Positions 18,423-27,550 of a stretch of DNA of 47,814 bases are shown piece after piece. Under the pieces are notes generated by a model. That model was not told where the DNA came from and did no database searches. It was given only the letters and a program-made list of their open reading frames with translations. The DNA is from Reddybacter sp041622675 (GTDB taxonomy: Bacteria; Pseudomonadota; Gammaproteobacteria; Pseudomonadales; Porticoccaceae), in contig JBFJYH010000016.1 in the NCBI GenBank assembly GCA_041622675.1, positions 1-47,814 of the forward strand, read 5' to 3'. Position 1 is the stretch's first letter, and every line of letters starts with the position of its first letter. Both the position numbers and the translations under genes were made by a program.

Positions 18423-18802
18423 AACACTTTATTAAAAGAAAATTTGCCTACACAGCACTCACCTAACAAACACCCTTTCAAACTTCCTACGAAGATAAGC
18501 CACACGCTCTATTAAAGCCGGCTTGTCTTCGCAGGATTAAGTCTGAGTAAAAACTTACCAGACCTCAACGGACCCGATTCCCGGCAAGTATCATCCCCCA
18601 ATCTGCTCATTACTCCATAGCAAGCCCACTGTGATGCTCAACTCTGTACTCACTTTATTCTAATCTCTACGTTTATTGATGCTTTCATTCCTCCCGCACA
18701 CACCATGCCCAGAGTGTTAATATGGCCAATACAGCATCTGTCCAAGTCAACGCCCAGCATTCGTCGGCGAAGTACTTTGCGTTAAAACCCGGGGAATCAT
18801 TA
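18423..18802. other. Intergenic region before the M13 peptidase
   Basis: About 380 bp holds no supported gene. An imperfect 16-bp inverted repeat lies at 18486-18535 (arms ending AAGCC and starting GGCTT, with one G-U pair and one mismatch, 18-nt loop). It has no T-run after it, so it is not a standard terminator. The open frame of the peptidase reaches back to 18722, but its first 27 codons are probably not translated. Confidence 0.5.
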
Positions 18803-20851
18803 ATGAAGACATCACTTTGCACCCTAAAAATCACTGTCTTAATTAGCCTGCTCTGTCTGTCATTACTTACTGGCTGCGATAGAAAGGTACCAGAAAAGGA
18901 ACAACAGTCATCAGGACTGGAATTACAGGGCATGGATGTTAACGTTCGACCCCAAGATGACTTCTTTACCTACGCCAATGGTCAATGGATGCGCGAAACC
19001 GAAATACCCGCTGACAAATCTTCTTGGGGATCGTTCAATATTCTCCATGAAAAAAGTCTGGACCAATTGCAGGTCATTATCCAGGAAGCGGCGAATAGCC
19101 AGACTGAAAACCCCGCCCAACAGCGCATTGGCGACTACTATAAAGCCTTTCTCGATACCCAGACCCTCAACGACTTGGATCTCGCGCCCTTGACAGCGGA
19201 GTTGGTGTTAATTGAAGTGATGGAAACCCACGCTGATGTGGCCAGCTATTTTGGTCGCAGTAATGCCTTTGGTATCGACTCACCCTTAAATTTTTGGGTT
19301 GACCAGGACGCAAAGGACTCTAACCGATACATCGTCTACTTTACCCAGTCTGGCCTCGGACTACCCGATCGAGATTACTACTTTGACGATACGGAACGCG
19401 GACGTGAAATACTAAAAAAATACCGCGCTTATATTGACCAACTCATGACACTTGCCAAAGCTAAGGTCAGCGAAAATACCGTCGATAATATTATCGGTAT
19501 CGAAACAGCACTGGCGGCAAAACATTGGACTCGAGTTGATAATCGCGATAACGATCGCACTTACAACAAGCTCGACAAGACAGCCCTACAAGAATTATTA
19601 CCCGACTACCATCTTGTCACTTTTCTCGACGGGCTGGGCATTGGCGAACAAAACGAGGTCATTGTTCGCCAACCCACTTACGTCCAAGCTTTGAACACAA
19701 TATTTACCAACACTAGCGTCAAGCAATGGCAAGACTACTTGCGGTTTAAAGTGCTCAACACCTACGCCGCCTACTTACCCAAGGCCTATGAGCAACTCAG
19801 TTTTGATTTTTATCAGCGGACTCTGAACGGCCAACCCGAACAGCAACCCCGGTGGAAACGCGCTGTGAATAGCATTAATGCCAATATGGGTGAGCTACTC
19901 GGCCAACTTTATGTCGCTAAGCACTTCTCACCGGACGCTAAAGCCCGCATGGTTGAACTGGTCGACCAGTTAATTGCCGCCTATCGCCAGTCGATCAACG
20001 AGCTAGAATGGATGAGCCCCACAACCCGAGAAAAAGCACTGGAAAAACTTGCCACTTTTACCCCCAAAATCGGCTACCCCGATAAATGGAAAGATTTTTC
20101 TAGTCTGGAAATCAAGGCTGACGAATTACTCGGCAATATTCGCCGTACCCATAAATTTCACCACCAATTGCAGGTCGATAAGCTCGGCAAAGCTGTCGAT
20201 CGCAGTGAATGGTTTATGCCGCCACAAAAAGTTAATGCTTACTACAATCCTGGGATGAACGAAATCGTTTTCCCAGCCGCCATTTTGCAACCACCCTTTT
20301 TTCATCTCAATGCCGACGATGCTGTTAATTTCGGCGCTATCGGTGGCGTCATCGGCCACGAAATTGGCCACGGTTTTGACGATCAAGGCAGTAAATACAC
20401 GGGCGAAGGCAACCTGGAAAACTGGTGGACAGGTAAAGATCGCGATAATTTTGAACAACGCACCCGCAACTTAATTGCCCAATATTCCTCTTACAAGCCT
20501 CTCCCTGGTATCGCCATTAATGGTGAATTGACCCTCGGCGAAAACATTGGTGACTTGGGTGGACTCAGCATTGCCCTTAAAGCCTATGAGCTATCTCTAC
20601 AGGGAAAAGCCGCCCCCAAGATAGACAATTTCACCGGCCAGCAACGCGTCTTTCTCGGCTGGGCTCAGGCCTGGCGCGTAAAACGCAGGCCCGAGTTGAC
20701 GGAACGTTTGATAAAGACTGACCCTCACTCACCACCGCGATTCAGAGTGAATGGTGTGTTACCCAATATCGATGCTTTTTATTCCGCCTTCGACGTCCAG
20801 CCAGGGGATGGCATGTATCTGCATCCTGAACAGCGAGTAAAAATCTGGTAG
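18803..20851 (+). CDS. M13 family zinc metallopeptidase, lipoprotein (PepO/neprilysin-like)
   Basis: This 682-residue protein starts with a lipoprotein signal peptide: MKTSL, a hydrophobic stretch, then the lipobox LLTGC with Cys near residue 24, so it should be anchored to a membrane facing the periplasm. The catalytic domain has the zinc motif HEIGH inside VIGHEIGHGFDDQG. The third ligand is in GENIGDLGGL, and a substrate-binding NAYYNPGMNEIVFPAAIL comes before. The N-terminal M13 domain (VRPQDDFFTYANGQWM) and the total length fit the family, which cleaves short peptides. ATG 18803 was chosen over the earlier frame start because of the GGGGA site nine bases upstream and the complete signal peptide. 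An intrinsic terminator follows at about 20940. Confidence 0.94.
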   Translation: MKTSLCTLKITVLISLLCLSLLTGCDRKVPEKEQQSSGLELQGMDVNVRPQDDFFTYANGQWMRETEIPADKSSWGSFNILHEKSLDQLQVIIQEAANSQTENPAQQRIGDYYKAFLDTQTLNDLDLAPLTAELVLIEVMETHADVASYFGRSNAFGIDSPLNFWVDQDAKDSNRYIVYFTQSGLGLPDRDYYFDDTERGREILKKYRAYIDQLMTLAKAKVSENTVDNIIGIETALAAKHWTRVDNRDNDRTYNKLDKTALQELLPDYHLVTFLDGLGIGEQNEVIVRQPTYVQALNTIFTNTSVKQWQDYLRFKVLNTYAAYLPKAYEQLSFDFYQRTLNGQPEQQPRWKRAVNSINANMGELLGQLYVAKHFSPDAKARMVELVDQLIAAYRQSINELEWMSPTTREKALEKLATFTPKIGYPDKWKDFSSLEIKADELLGNIRRTHKFHHQLQVDKLGKAVDRSEWFMPPQKVNAYYNPGMNEIVFPAAILQPPFFHLNADDAVNFGAIGGVIGHEIGHGFDDQGSKYTGEGNLENWWTGKDRDNFEQRTRNLIAQYSSYKPLPGIAINGELTLGENIGDLGGLSIALKAYELSLQGKAAPKIDNFTGQQRVFLGWAQAWRVKRRPELTERLIKTDPHSPPRFRVNGVLPNIDAFYSAFDVQPGDGMYLHPEQRVKIW

Positions 20852-20939
20852 TTAGCACCTAAAAGCTAATGACAGAAGTGGTAGAGCCGACACCATTGAA
20901 GCAGTATCTAACGCAACACTAACTCTCTTTTCTCGCCAT

Positions 20940-20968
20940 AAAAAGCCCGCTGTAGTAGCGGGCTTTTT
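20940..20968. terminator. Bidirectional intrinsic terminator
   Basis: A run of five A, the arm GCCCGC, a 7-nt loop, the arm GCGGGC and a run of five T form a textbook Rho-independent terminator. It works in both directions. It lies 88 bp after the M13 peptidase stop and 27 bp after the secF stop on the opposite strand, so it can end both transcripts. Confidence 0.92.
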
Positions 20969-20995
20969 ATGGCTAAATTAAGAAGGCATGCCCCT

Positions 20996-21913
20996 TCATG
21001 GCAAACCATCAAACTCCACACCTTCTTTCTCGGTCGGCATCAAATCCTCACGGCTAATATCCATTGCCAACAATATATTCGCTGCGACATAAATCGAAGA
21101 ATAAGTACCTACTGCCACACCGACGATCAGAGCTATGGAGAAATTGTGAATTAGTTCACCGCCGATAAAGAACAGAGCAAATAGCACTAAGAGAGTCGTT
21201 AAGGAGGTAATAATGGTACGACCCAAGGTTTGGCTCAACGACTCATTAATGACCCCAGTCGCATCAACTTCGCGCAGCAGGCGAAAATTTTCTCGAATGC
21301 GGTCTGACACCACGATAGTGTCATTCAAGGAGTAACCAATGACTGCCAATACCGCCGCCAGCACGGTGAGGTCGAATTCAACATTAAACAAAGAAAAGAA
21401 ACCCAGGGTAATAATCACATCGTGAATTAAAGCGCAGACCGCTGCAATGGAGAACTTGTACTGAAAGCGAATGGCCACGTAGAGCATCACCACAGCTAGG
21501 GCGGCAAGCATCCCTAGGCCGCCGTCATCACGTAACTCTTCCCCGATTTGCGGGCCGACAAATTCAATGCGACGTAGCTCAACAGCCGGGTTCGCCACTT
21601 TCAGCACTGCCATCACCTGATCGGCCAACCCCGCCTCAGGTTGCCCCTGCAGACGTATAAGGATTTCACTTTCAGTGCCAAAGTGCACCACCACTGGGTT
21701 TTTAAACCCCTCCTGCTCTAGCGATGAACGCACCTCATTGAGCTCCGCCGCCTGTGGATAAGCGACTTCTATTTGCGTGCCCCCGGTAAAATCGAGTCCG
21801 AAGACCAGCCCCTTGATGGCCAATGATCCAATTGCCACCATCAATAGCACTATCGAACCTATCGCTGCCAACCGGCGTTGTTTCATAAAATTGTATATAC
21901 GCTGTTCACTCAT
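20996..21913 (-). CDS. secF: Protein translocase subunit SecF
   Basis: This is a 305-residue inner-membrane subunit of the SecDF complex, which uses the proton gradient to help pull proteins through SecYEG. The first membrane helix (AAIGSIVLLMVAIGSLAI) is followed by the SecF motif GLVFGLDFTGGTQIEV. The large periplasmic loop and five C-terminal helices follow, with the conserved GYSLNDTIVVSDRIREN. The length is typical of SecF without extra domains. It starts 30 bp after secD, and the order queA-tgt-secD-secF shows a single operon. Transcription ends at the bidirectional terminator at 20940. Confidence 0.97.
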   Translation of the reverse strand: MSEQRIYNFMKQRRLAAIGSIVLLMVAIGSLAIKGLVFGLDFTGGTQIEVAYPQAAELNEVRSSLEQEGFKNPVVVHFGTESEILIRLQGQPEAGLADQVMAVLKVANPAVELRRIEFVGPQIGEELRDDGGLGMLAALAVVMLYVAIRFQYKFSIAAVCALIHDVIITLGFFSLFNVEFDLTVLAAVLAVIGYSLNDTIVVSDRIRENFRLLREVDATGVINESLSQTLGRTIITSLTTLLVLFALFFIGGELIHNFSIALIVGVAVGTYSSIYVAANILLAMDISREDLMPTEKEGVEFDGLP

Positions 21914-21943
21914 AATCGCGTTTCCGTTGCCTTCATTAAAGGG

Positions 21944-23797
21944 CTAAATCCAAAGCTTCTCAACGTTACGCCCGCCATATACTAGATTGGCCAGTGCACG
22001 CGTACCCATAATCGCAGTAAACATAGAGGTAACAATACCCAACGACAAAGTCACCGCAAAACCCTGGACCGGGCCAGAGCCAACGGCGTAGAGAATGACC
22101 GCAACAATCAAGGTGGTGATATTGGCATCGATAATCGACACAAAGGCACGATCATAACCGGCGTGAATCGCACCCTGTATCGTCTCACCATTTTTTAATT
22201 CCTCGCGAATGCGGGAGAAGATCAGCACATTGGCATCAACTGCCATACCAACGGTCAGTACGATACCAGCAATTCCAGGCAGAGTCAGAGTAGCCCCCAA
22301 CAGCGACATGGCGGCGATAAGTAACACTAGGTTCAAGCCCAAAGCCAGGTTGGCAAACACTCCGAAGACGCGGTAGTAAACCAGCATAAATAGAGCGACA
22401 ATCGCCAAACCTAGCTGCACGGATTGTATACCGACAGAAATATTTTCTGCTCCCAATGAAGGCCCAATGGTGCGTTCTTCAACAAAATACATAGGGGCGG
22501 CCAGGGCACCAGCGCGTAGTAACAGAGCCAGCTCAGAGGCTTCAGCAGGGCTGTCGAGGCCAGTCACCCGAAATTGCACACCCAGGGCACTTTGAATAGT
22601 TGCCAAACTAATAATCGTTTTTTCAACATAGGGAACGGCAACTGATACTTGTTCGCCCGCCTCATTGAGCTGTGTTTCAAGCCGTGCTTTCGACTCAATA
22701 AACAGCACCCCCAAACCGCGCTTGATATTACTGCGTGTCGCGTAATGCATAGCTCGCCCACCGCTGGCATCGAGAGTAATATCGACCTGAGGCATACCAT
22801 TTTCATCATAACCCGCATTCGCATTGGTCACGCTGTCACCGCTGATAACCACCTTCTTTTCCAGCCAGGCTGTGCGACCTCGGTCTGATTCACTGCGAAA
22901 AACAAATTCTTCACGACCGGCAATTTGCCCGGGCTTAGCCTCAAGACGAAATTCAAGGTTGGCCGTTTTGCCAATAATACGCTTCGCTTCGGCAGTGTCC
23001 TGTACCCCCGGCAATTCGACAACGATACGATCTCGCCCTTGGCGCTGCACAATGGGTTCAGACACACCCAACTCGTTGACCCGCTTGCGGAGCGTAGTAA
23101 TGTTTTGTGAGACGGCATACTGTTCTTTTTCTTTTAATGCGGCCTGCGACATCGTTGCCCTAACAACATATAAGCTGCCATCGCGACTCTCAGTGGGTAG
23201 TAAATCACGGAAATCTTTGCGGATTAATGACGTCGCCTCGTCTTGCCATTCTTCTTTTGTGAAGGTAAAAATCAATTCTTGGCCTTCAAGGCTGGCTGCT
23301 TTATAGCGCACTTTCGCTTCACGTAGGGCTGCTTTAGCTTCACTCAAACGAGTATCGAGGTGAGTGGTAATTACGGATGCAGTGTCGACCTGTAACAAAA
23401 AGTGCACGCCACCACTGAGGTCGAGACCCAGTTTCATTGGCACACCCCCAAGGCCAGCCAGCCACTGTGGGGTATTGGAAGCCAAGTTCAAGGCAACCAC
23501 ATAATCGAGACCGAGAGCTTGTTGTACAACACTTTTAGCGGCCAGTTGCTGCTCAGCATCGCGCAAACGAATTAACACACTTTTACCATTGAGCTGCTCG
23601 CCGAAGTAGTCGATGCCCGCTGCGTCCAGTGCTGCAGTCGCCTGCCCCATAAGATTCTCGTCCATGAGCATAGAACCACTCTGCCCAGACAGTTGAATGG
23701 CGGGGTCGGGGGCATAGCGGTTAGGCAGTGCATAAATAAAGCCTGCAATGACCACCAGTAAAATGAGTAAATACTTCCAGAGCGGGTAACGGTTCAT
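21944..23797 (-). CDS. secD: Protein translocase subunit SecD
   Basis: This is a 617-residue inner-membrane subunit of SecDF. It begins MNRYPLWKYLLILLVVIAG, a first helix, then the periplasmic head with the SecD motif MKLGLDLSGGVHFLL and the P1 segment (ELGVSEPIVQRQGRDRIVVELPG). The C-terminal helices contain TLPGIAGIVLTVGMAVDANVLIFSRIREE. The open frame reaches back to 23863, but ATG 23797 gives the normal membrane-proximal start. Only 80 bp separate it from the tgt stop, leaving no room for yajC, which usually sits here. It is translated from the queA-tgt-secDF transcript. Confidence 0.96.
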   Translation of the reverse strand: MNRYPLWKYLLILLVVIAGFIYALPNRYAPDPAIQLSGQSGSMLMDENLMGQATAALDAAGIDYFGEQLNGKSVLIRLRDAEQQLAAKSVVQQALGLDYVVALNLASNTPQWLAGLGGVPMKLGLDLSGGVHFLLQVDTASVITTHLDTRLSEAKAALREAKVRYKAASLEGQELIFTFTKEEWQDEATSLIRKDFRDLLPTESRDGSLYVVRATMSQAALKEKEQYAVSQNITTLRKRVNELGVSEPIVQRQGRDRIVVELPGVQDTAEAKRIIGKTANLEFRLEAKPGQIAGREEFVFRSESDRGRTAWLEKKVVISGDSVTNANAGYDENGMPQVDITLDASGGRAMHYATRSNIKRGLGVLFIESKARLETQLNEAGEQVSVAVPYVEKTIISLATIQSALGVQFRVTGLDSPAEASELALLLRAGALAAPMYFVEERTIGPSLGAENISVGIQSVQLGLAIVALFMLVYYRVFGVFANLALGLNLVLLIAAMSLLGATLTLPGIAGIVLTVGMAVDANVLIFSRIREELKNGETIQGAIHAGYDRAFVSIIDANITTLIVAVILYAVGSGPVQGFAVTLSLGIVTSMFTAIMGTRALANLVYGGRNVEKLWI

Positions 23798-23877
23798 TAA
23801 TTGTCGCTTCTTTATATCCCGGTAACGGTCGCGCATTATAGGGCAATTCGCCAGCGCGCCCACTATTCACAAAAAAT

Positions 23878-25002
23878 TTAGCTTGCGGGTTTATATCCCG
23901 CCTGCTGATGATAAAACGTTTCTGCAAAGTCATCGAGCCGATGAGCTTCAATAGCAGCGCGAATATCAGCCATCAAGGTTTGGTAATATCGCAAGTTGTG
24001 AATGGTATTGAGCTGAGCACCGAGGATTTCTTTACATTTATCGAGGTGGTGTAAATAGGCCCGGCTGAAATTTTTACAGGTGTAGCAATCGCAGCGAGGG
24101 TCTAAGGGACCCGTGTCGTGACGATGCTTAGCATTGCGAATTTTAATCACACCACTACTGGTAAACAAATGACCGTTGCGCGCATTGCGGGTCGGCATAA
24201 CACAATCAAACATATCTATGCCGCGGCGCACGGCTTCAAGAATATCGCCCGGTTTACCAACGCCCATTAAATAGTGGGGTTTATCGATCGGCATTACGGG
24301 TGACAGACAATCGAGTACCCGTAACATATCCTCTTTTGGCTCGCCCACCGACAGCCCGCCAATGGCGTAACCGTCAAAGCCAATGGCCTTTAGGCCTTCG
24401 ATCGATTCACGTCGTAGTGACTCGTGCATACCACCTTGAACTATACCAAACAGCGCAGCCGGGTTGTCACCATGGCCGTCTTTGCTGCGTTGCGCCCAGC
24501 GCATTGAAAGCTCCATAGAGGTACGCGCTTCAACCTCGCTCGCCGGATAAGGGGTACATTCATCAAACACCATCACCACATCAGCACCCAGGTCGCGTTG
24601 CACTTGCATGGATCTTTCCGGGTCGAGAAACACCGAACTACCGTCGATGGGCGAGCGAAAGGCAACACCCGCTTCGCTGATTTTGCGCATCGCACCCAAG
24701 CTAAACACCTGAAAACCGCCGGAGTCCGTCAAAATGGGCCCTTGCCACTGCATAAAGTCGTGCAAATCACCGTGGGCTTTAATGACCTCTGTGCCGGGGC
24801 GCAGCATTAAATGAAAAGTGTTGCCAAGAATTATATCGGCACCGATAGCTTCGATATCTTTCGGCAACATCCCCTTAACCGTGCCGTAAGTGCCGACTGG
24901 CATAAAGGCTGGCGTCTCGACAACACCTCTGGGAAAGGTCAGCCGCCCTCGTCGGGCAACACCGTGGCGGGTGGTATCGGTGGTATCGAGTTCAAATTTC
25001 AT
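23878..25002 (-). CDS. tgt: tRNA-guanine transglycosylase
   Basis: This 374-residue enzyme swaps guanine-34 for preQ1 in tRNAs with GUN anticodons, a step in queuosine synthesis. It shows the active-site segment ILTDSGGFQVFSLG with the first catalytic Asp. The second is in MFDCVMPTRNARNGHLF with the nucleophile Asp, and CDCYTCKNFSRAYLHHL supplies the three Cys and one His that hold zinc. Its start overlaps the queA stop by four bases (ATGA type), so the two are translationally coupled. The product of tgt is the substrate of QueA, which places the two consecutive steps of the pathway in one operon. Confidence 0.97.
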   Translation of the reverse strand: MKFELDTTDTTRHGVARRGRLTFPRGVVETPAFMPVGTYGTVKGMLPKDIEAIGADIILGNTFHLMLRPGTEVIKAHGDLHDFMQWQGPILTDSGGFQVFSLGAMRKISEAGVAFRSPIDGSSVFLDPERSMQVQRDLGADVVMVFDECTPYPASEVEARTSMELSMRWAQRSKDGHGDNPAALFGIVQGGMHESLRRESIEGLKAIGFDGYAIGGLSVGEPKEDMLRVLDCLSPVMPIDKPHYLMGVGKPGDILEAVRRGIDMFDCVMPTRNARNGHLFTSSGVIKIRNAKHRHDTGPLDPRCDCYTCKNFSRAYLHHLDKCKEILGAQLNTIHNLRYYQTLMADIRAAIEAHRLDDFAETFYHQQAGYKPAS

Positions 25003-26066
25003 AGGACATTCTTTGTTTGGGGCGAGGGTTTATCGGCGTTTGGTTTGCGCGTAATGAGCATGGCATCGCCGTAGCTGAAAAAGCGATAGCGCTCTTTGAC
25101 AGCCGCCTGATAGGCCTGCATAACACTGTTATAACCTGCAAAGGCCGATACCAGCATTAACAGTGTCGACTCGGGCAAATGGAAATTGGTAATTAGAACA
25201 TCGACCATTTTAAAGTCATAACCGGGGTAAATAAAAATATCTGTCTCGCCCTGTAAAGGCTGCATCGTGCCACTCGCACCGGCAGTTTCAAGGCAGCGCA
25301 CACTGGTAGTCCCCACAGCGACCACCCGCTTACCCGCCGCCCGCGTCGCTTCCACCTGGGCACACAGCTGGGCATTGACCTCAAGGGTCTCACTGTGCAT
25401 TTTATGGTCGAGAATATTATCGGCACGCACCGGCTGAAAAGTGCCGGCACCAACGTGCAGCGTGCTAAAACCCGCGTTAATCCCCTTCGCCTGCAAGCGG
25501 GCCAATAGTTCAGCGTCAAAATGCAGACCTGCCGTTGGCGCGGCCACGGCCCCCGGGCGCTGGGCGTAGACCGTTTGGTAGCGCTCTTTATCGCTCACCG
25601 TATCGGCCCTATCAATATAGGGGGGCAAGGGCATATGGCCAACTTGCTCCAACACCTCGGCAACGGTATCAGCACCGCTAAACTCGAGAACAAATAAAGC
25701 CCCTTCCCGCGCCACCATTCGCACGATAAAACCGCCGTCGAGTACAATATCACTACCTGGCTTGGGCGATTTACTAGCCCGCACATGAGCCAGCATACGC
25801 TGGTCACTGAGCACTCGCTCGACCAGGACTTCTACAGCACCACCACTCGCCTTACGCCCAAAAAGCCGCGCCGGAATCACCCGTGTATCGTTAAACACCA
25901 ACAAATCCCCTGATTCCAGGAAATCGACAATAGACGGAAATTGACGGTGCTCAAGCGCACCTGTGGGACCATCAAGTACCAGTAAGCGACTACCGGTGCG
26001 TTCGGCGGCGGGCTGACGGGCGATTAATTCATCGGGTAGAGTGTAGTGAAATTGCTGACGCTGCAT
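24999..26066 (-). CDS. queA: S-adenosylmethionine:tRNA ribosyltransferase-isomerase
   Basis: This 355-residue enzyme transfers the ribosyl part of S-adenosylmethionine to preQ1 in tRNA to form epoxyqueuosine. The family N-terminus FHYTLPDELIARQPA is followed by LLVFNDTRVIPARLFG. The conserved TAGLHFDAELL and FSTLHVGAGTFQPVR and the C-terminal FHLPESTLLMLVSAFAG all match. It is the first gene of the queA-tgt-secD-secF operon. The 263 bp upstream, shared with the divergent tRNA-Leu gene, must hold its promoter, but none was clearly recognised on this strand. Confidence 0.97.
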   Translation of the reverse strand: MQRQQFHYTLPDELIARQPAAERTGSRLLVLDGPTGALEHRQFPSIVDFLESGDLLVFNDTRVIPARLFGRKASGGAVEVLVERVLSDQRMLAHVRASKSPKPGSDIVLDGGFIVRMVAREGALFVLEFSGADTVAEVLEQVGHMPLPPYIDRADTVSDKERYQTVYAQRPGAVAAPTAGLHFDAELLARLQAKGINAGFSTLHVGAGTFQPVRADNILDHKMHSETLEVNAQLCAQVEATRAAGKRVVAVGTTSVRCLETAGASGTMQPLQGETDIFIYPGYDFKMVDVLITNFHLPESTLLMLVSAFAGYNSVMQAYQAAVKERYRFFSYGDAMLITRKPNADKPSPQTKNVL

Positions 26067-26226
26067 AGGCTTTAAGGACGTATTCCGGGGCGATCTTAAA
26101 AACGCGCAAGCCTAACGGAAATTGCAGCTCTACGCCAATACAATACCTGGCCAGCGACGCACCGTTGTTCACCGCTTTACTAGCTATTGGCAACACAACA
26201 AGTGGCTATTAAGGCGCGAGTTTCGG

Positions 26227-26254
26227 TTGACCCCGGCCAAGTCACTGCTATAAT
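26227..26254 (+). promoter_or_regulatory. Strong sigma-70 promoter of tRNA-Leu
   Basis: TTGACC at 26227-26232 and TATAAT at 26249-26254 are spaced by 16 bp. A GC-rich discriminator (CCCCGGCC) follows, as is typical for stable-RNA promoters under stringent control. Two perfect short hairpins lie between the expected start site near 26261 and the tRNA: 26262-26279 and 26282-26299. Confidence 0.8.
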
Positions 26255-26329
26255 CCCCGGCCTGCGCTTCTAAGCGCAGACTTTTCGGTCACCCGAAAAA
26301 CTACCAAGCTTATTAAGATATCTCTCTGT

Positions 26330-26416
26330 GCCGGAGTGGTGGAATTGGTAGACACGACGGATTCAAAATCCGTTGCTAGCAATAGCGTGCCGGTTCAAGT
26401 CCGGCCTCCGGTACCA
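26330..26416 (+). tRNA. tRNA-Leu (anticodon CAA)
   Basis: The gene has 87 bases including the encoded CCA. The acceptor stem is GCCGGAG with CTCCGGT (first pair G-U), the D arm contains GGTAGACAC, and the anticodon arm is ACGGA-TTCAAAA-TCCGT with CAA at the anticodon. The long variable arm of class II tRNAs is TGCTAGCAATAGCG, and the T arm is GCCGG-TTCAAGT-CCGGC. It decodes UUG. Its last 57 bases are repeated at 35291-35347, which makes it the integration site of the adjacent mobile element. The 5' part and promoter are native. Confidence 0.96.
26360..26416 (+). repeat. attL: 57-bp direct repeat inside the tRNA-Leu 3' half
   Basis: Bases 26360-26416, from the anticodon arm to the CCA end, are identical to 35291-35347. 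The base on each side of the repeat differs, so the match ends cleanly. This is the duplicated core left by site-specific integration into a tRNA gene, and it keeps the tRNA intact. Confidence 0.95.
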
Positions 26417-26751
26417 TAGAAAAATCAAAGAGTTAGGAAACAAAGAACTAAAACCCTGCCTCACTACATTTGTTTATGTAGACGCTATGTAGACAGTTTG
26501 TACTTCGATTCTTTACTGCCCTGGGGCTAAAATCCAAAGAGAGGGGGAGATTTCCGCGCTTGCTAATTGATGCCTGTTTCAGACTAAGGTTTTTGAGTTT
26601 GCCTGAAACCTATGGCTTTGCGGTCATGTTGGTTCGATGCTAGCTTCAGGTTGCTGCTTGAAGGGTGGGTCTTGAAATCTAACGCTGAACTAAACTGCTG
26701 TTTTAGCGGTAGGGCCGGAACGCATTTGAGCGCCTTGTATGGCTCAATTTC
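26417..26751. other. Left end of the element, non-coding
   Basis: The 335 bp between the tRNA and the beta-lactamase stop contains no supported gene. It holds the tandem arm-like repeats at 26476-26494. It also holds an isolated match to the attC core (ATCTAAC at 26677-26683) and a small hairpin around CTAAACTGCTGTTTTAG. A complete attC for the last cassette could not be traced; it may be degraded. Confidence 0.55.
26476..26494 (+). repeat. Putative integrase arm-type sites, left copy
   Basis: Two copies of ATGTAGAC (26476-26483 and 26487-26494) lie 11 bp apart. They sit within a 23-bp block that is repeated, with a single base change, at 35142-35164. The repeat is 60 bp inside attL. Paired short direct repeats near both ends, in the same orientation, are what arm-binding tyrosine integrases use. 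Confidence 0.7.
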
Positions 26752-27534
26752 TCAGAGCACACCCATCGCTTCAAGGCTAGCCTTGCCTAGCCTTATACGT
26801 TTGTTTGCATCGGACTGCTGCCGAATGTCTATGTTTAATGCAAAGGTATACAGACGGCCATCTTTTTGAACCCAGCCGACCCACCATCCAACACCAGGAT
26901 CAGGCGCATTTTTCCAACCCGTTTTTCCATACAGCTGCCAATTTTTTTCTTGCTCCAGAAGTACAATCTCTCGAACACTTTCCTGGATACCTTGAGATAC
27001 AGGTAACTTGCTCTGGGCTAGTTTGGCTAGAAATAGCACTTGCTCAACCGCGCTAATCTTGAGCGGGCCTTTTAGCCAGAAAGTATCGACGGCCGTGCCG
27101 ATATCTTGGTTTCCATAGTCTAGTTTTGTGATGTTCTCCCGCATTTTCTCCAGACCAATGCGACGGGCTAGTTCTTGATAGATCGGCACGTTAGATAGTG
27201 TGATGGCCTCACGTAGCCCCATATCTTTTTCCCATGCAACGAAGGGATGTGGTTTGCCACCGTAGGGCAGGACATCATCAACGCTCCTTACTGCTTCGAC
27301 AGAAAGACCAATCAAACTATTCGGAATCTTGAAGGTAGAGGCAGGAACGAAGCGCGTGATGGATCGGGCCTGATTATGACCTGAAAATTTATCTGCATTG
27401 ACATCATAGAGCACAAAAGTGCCTGTTATAGCCGCATTGTTAAATAACTCGCTAACTTCAGAGCTTTCCTTCCAGTTTGTCGAGCAGCCGTGCAGGGCAA
27501 AAAGGGCGAGTATTGCGGTGAGTAGTGATTGCAA
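26752..27534 (-). CDS. Class D (OXA-type) beta-lactamase, predicted lipoprotein
   Basis: This 260-residue serine beta-lactamase hydrolyses beta-lactam antibiotics in the periplasm. The signal peptide ends in a lipobox-like LHGC (Cys17), suggesting a lipid anchor. The active-site STFK has Ser66 and Lys69. The SxV motif is SNV, the class D-specific YGN is in LDYGNQDIG, and KTG appears in YGKTGWK, followed by GWWVGWV. All key residues are present, so it is probably active. The spectrum cannot be judged. The start codon is TTG at 27534, preceded by GAGGT at a suitable distance. It is the last of five cassettes and lies next to a core site GTTAGAC 17 bases upstream of the start, as in integron cassettes. 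Confidence 0.93.
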   Translation of the reverse strand: MQSLLTAILALFALHGCSTNWKESSEVSELFNNAAITGTFVLYDVNADKFSGHNQARSITRFVPASTFKIPNSLIGLSVEAVRSVDDVLPYGGKPHPFVAWEKDMGLREAITLSNVPIYQELARRIGLEKMRENITKLDYGNQDIGTAVDTFWLKGPLKISAVEQVLFLAKLAQSKLPVSQGIQESVREIVLLEQEKNWQLYGKTGWKNAPDPGVGWWVGWVQKDGRLYTFALNIDIRQQSDANKRIRLGKASLEAMGVL

Positions 27535-27550
27535 GATTGACCTCGTTGGG

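Noticed and set aside
26677..26760. Complete attC site after the beta-lactamase gene
   Set aside because: Only one core (ATCTAAC) is present; no GTTRRRY partner or pairing arms were found near the gene's stop.
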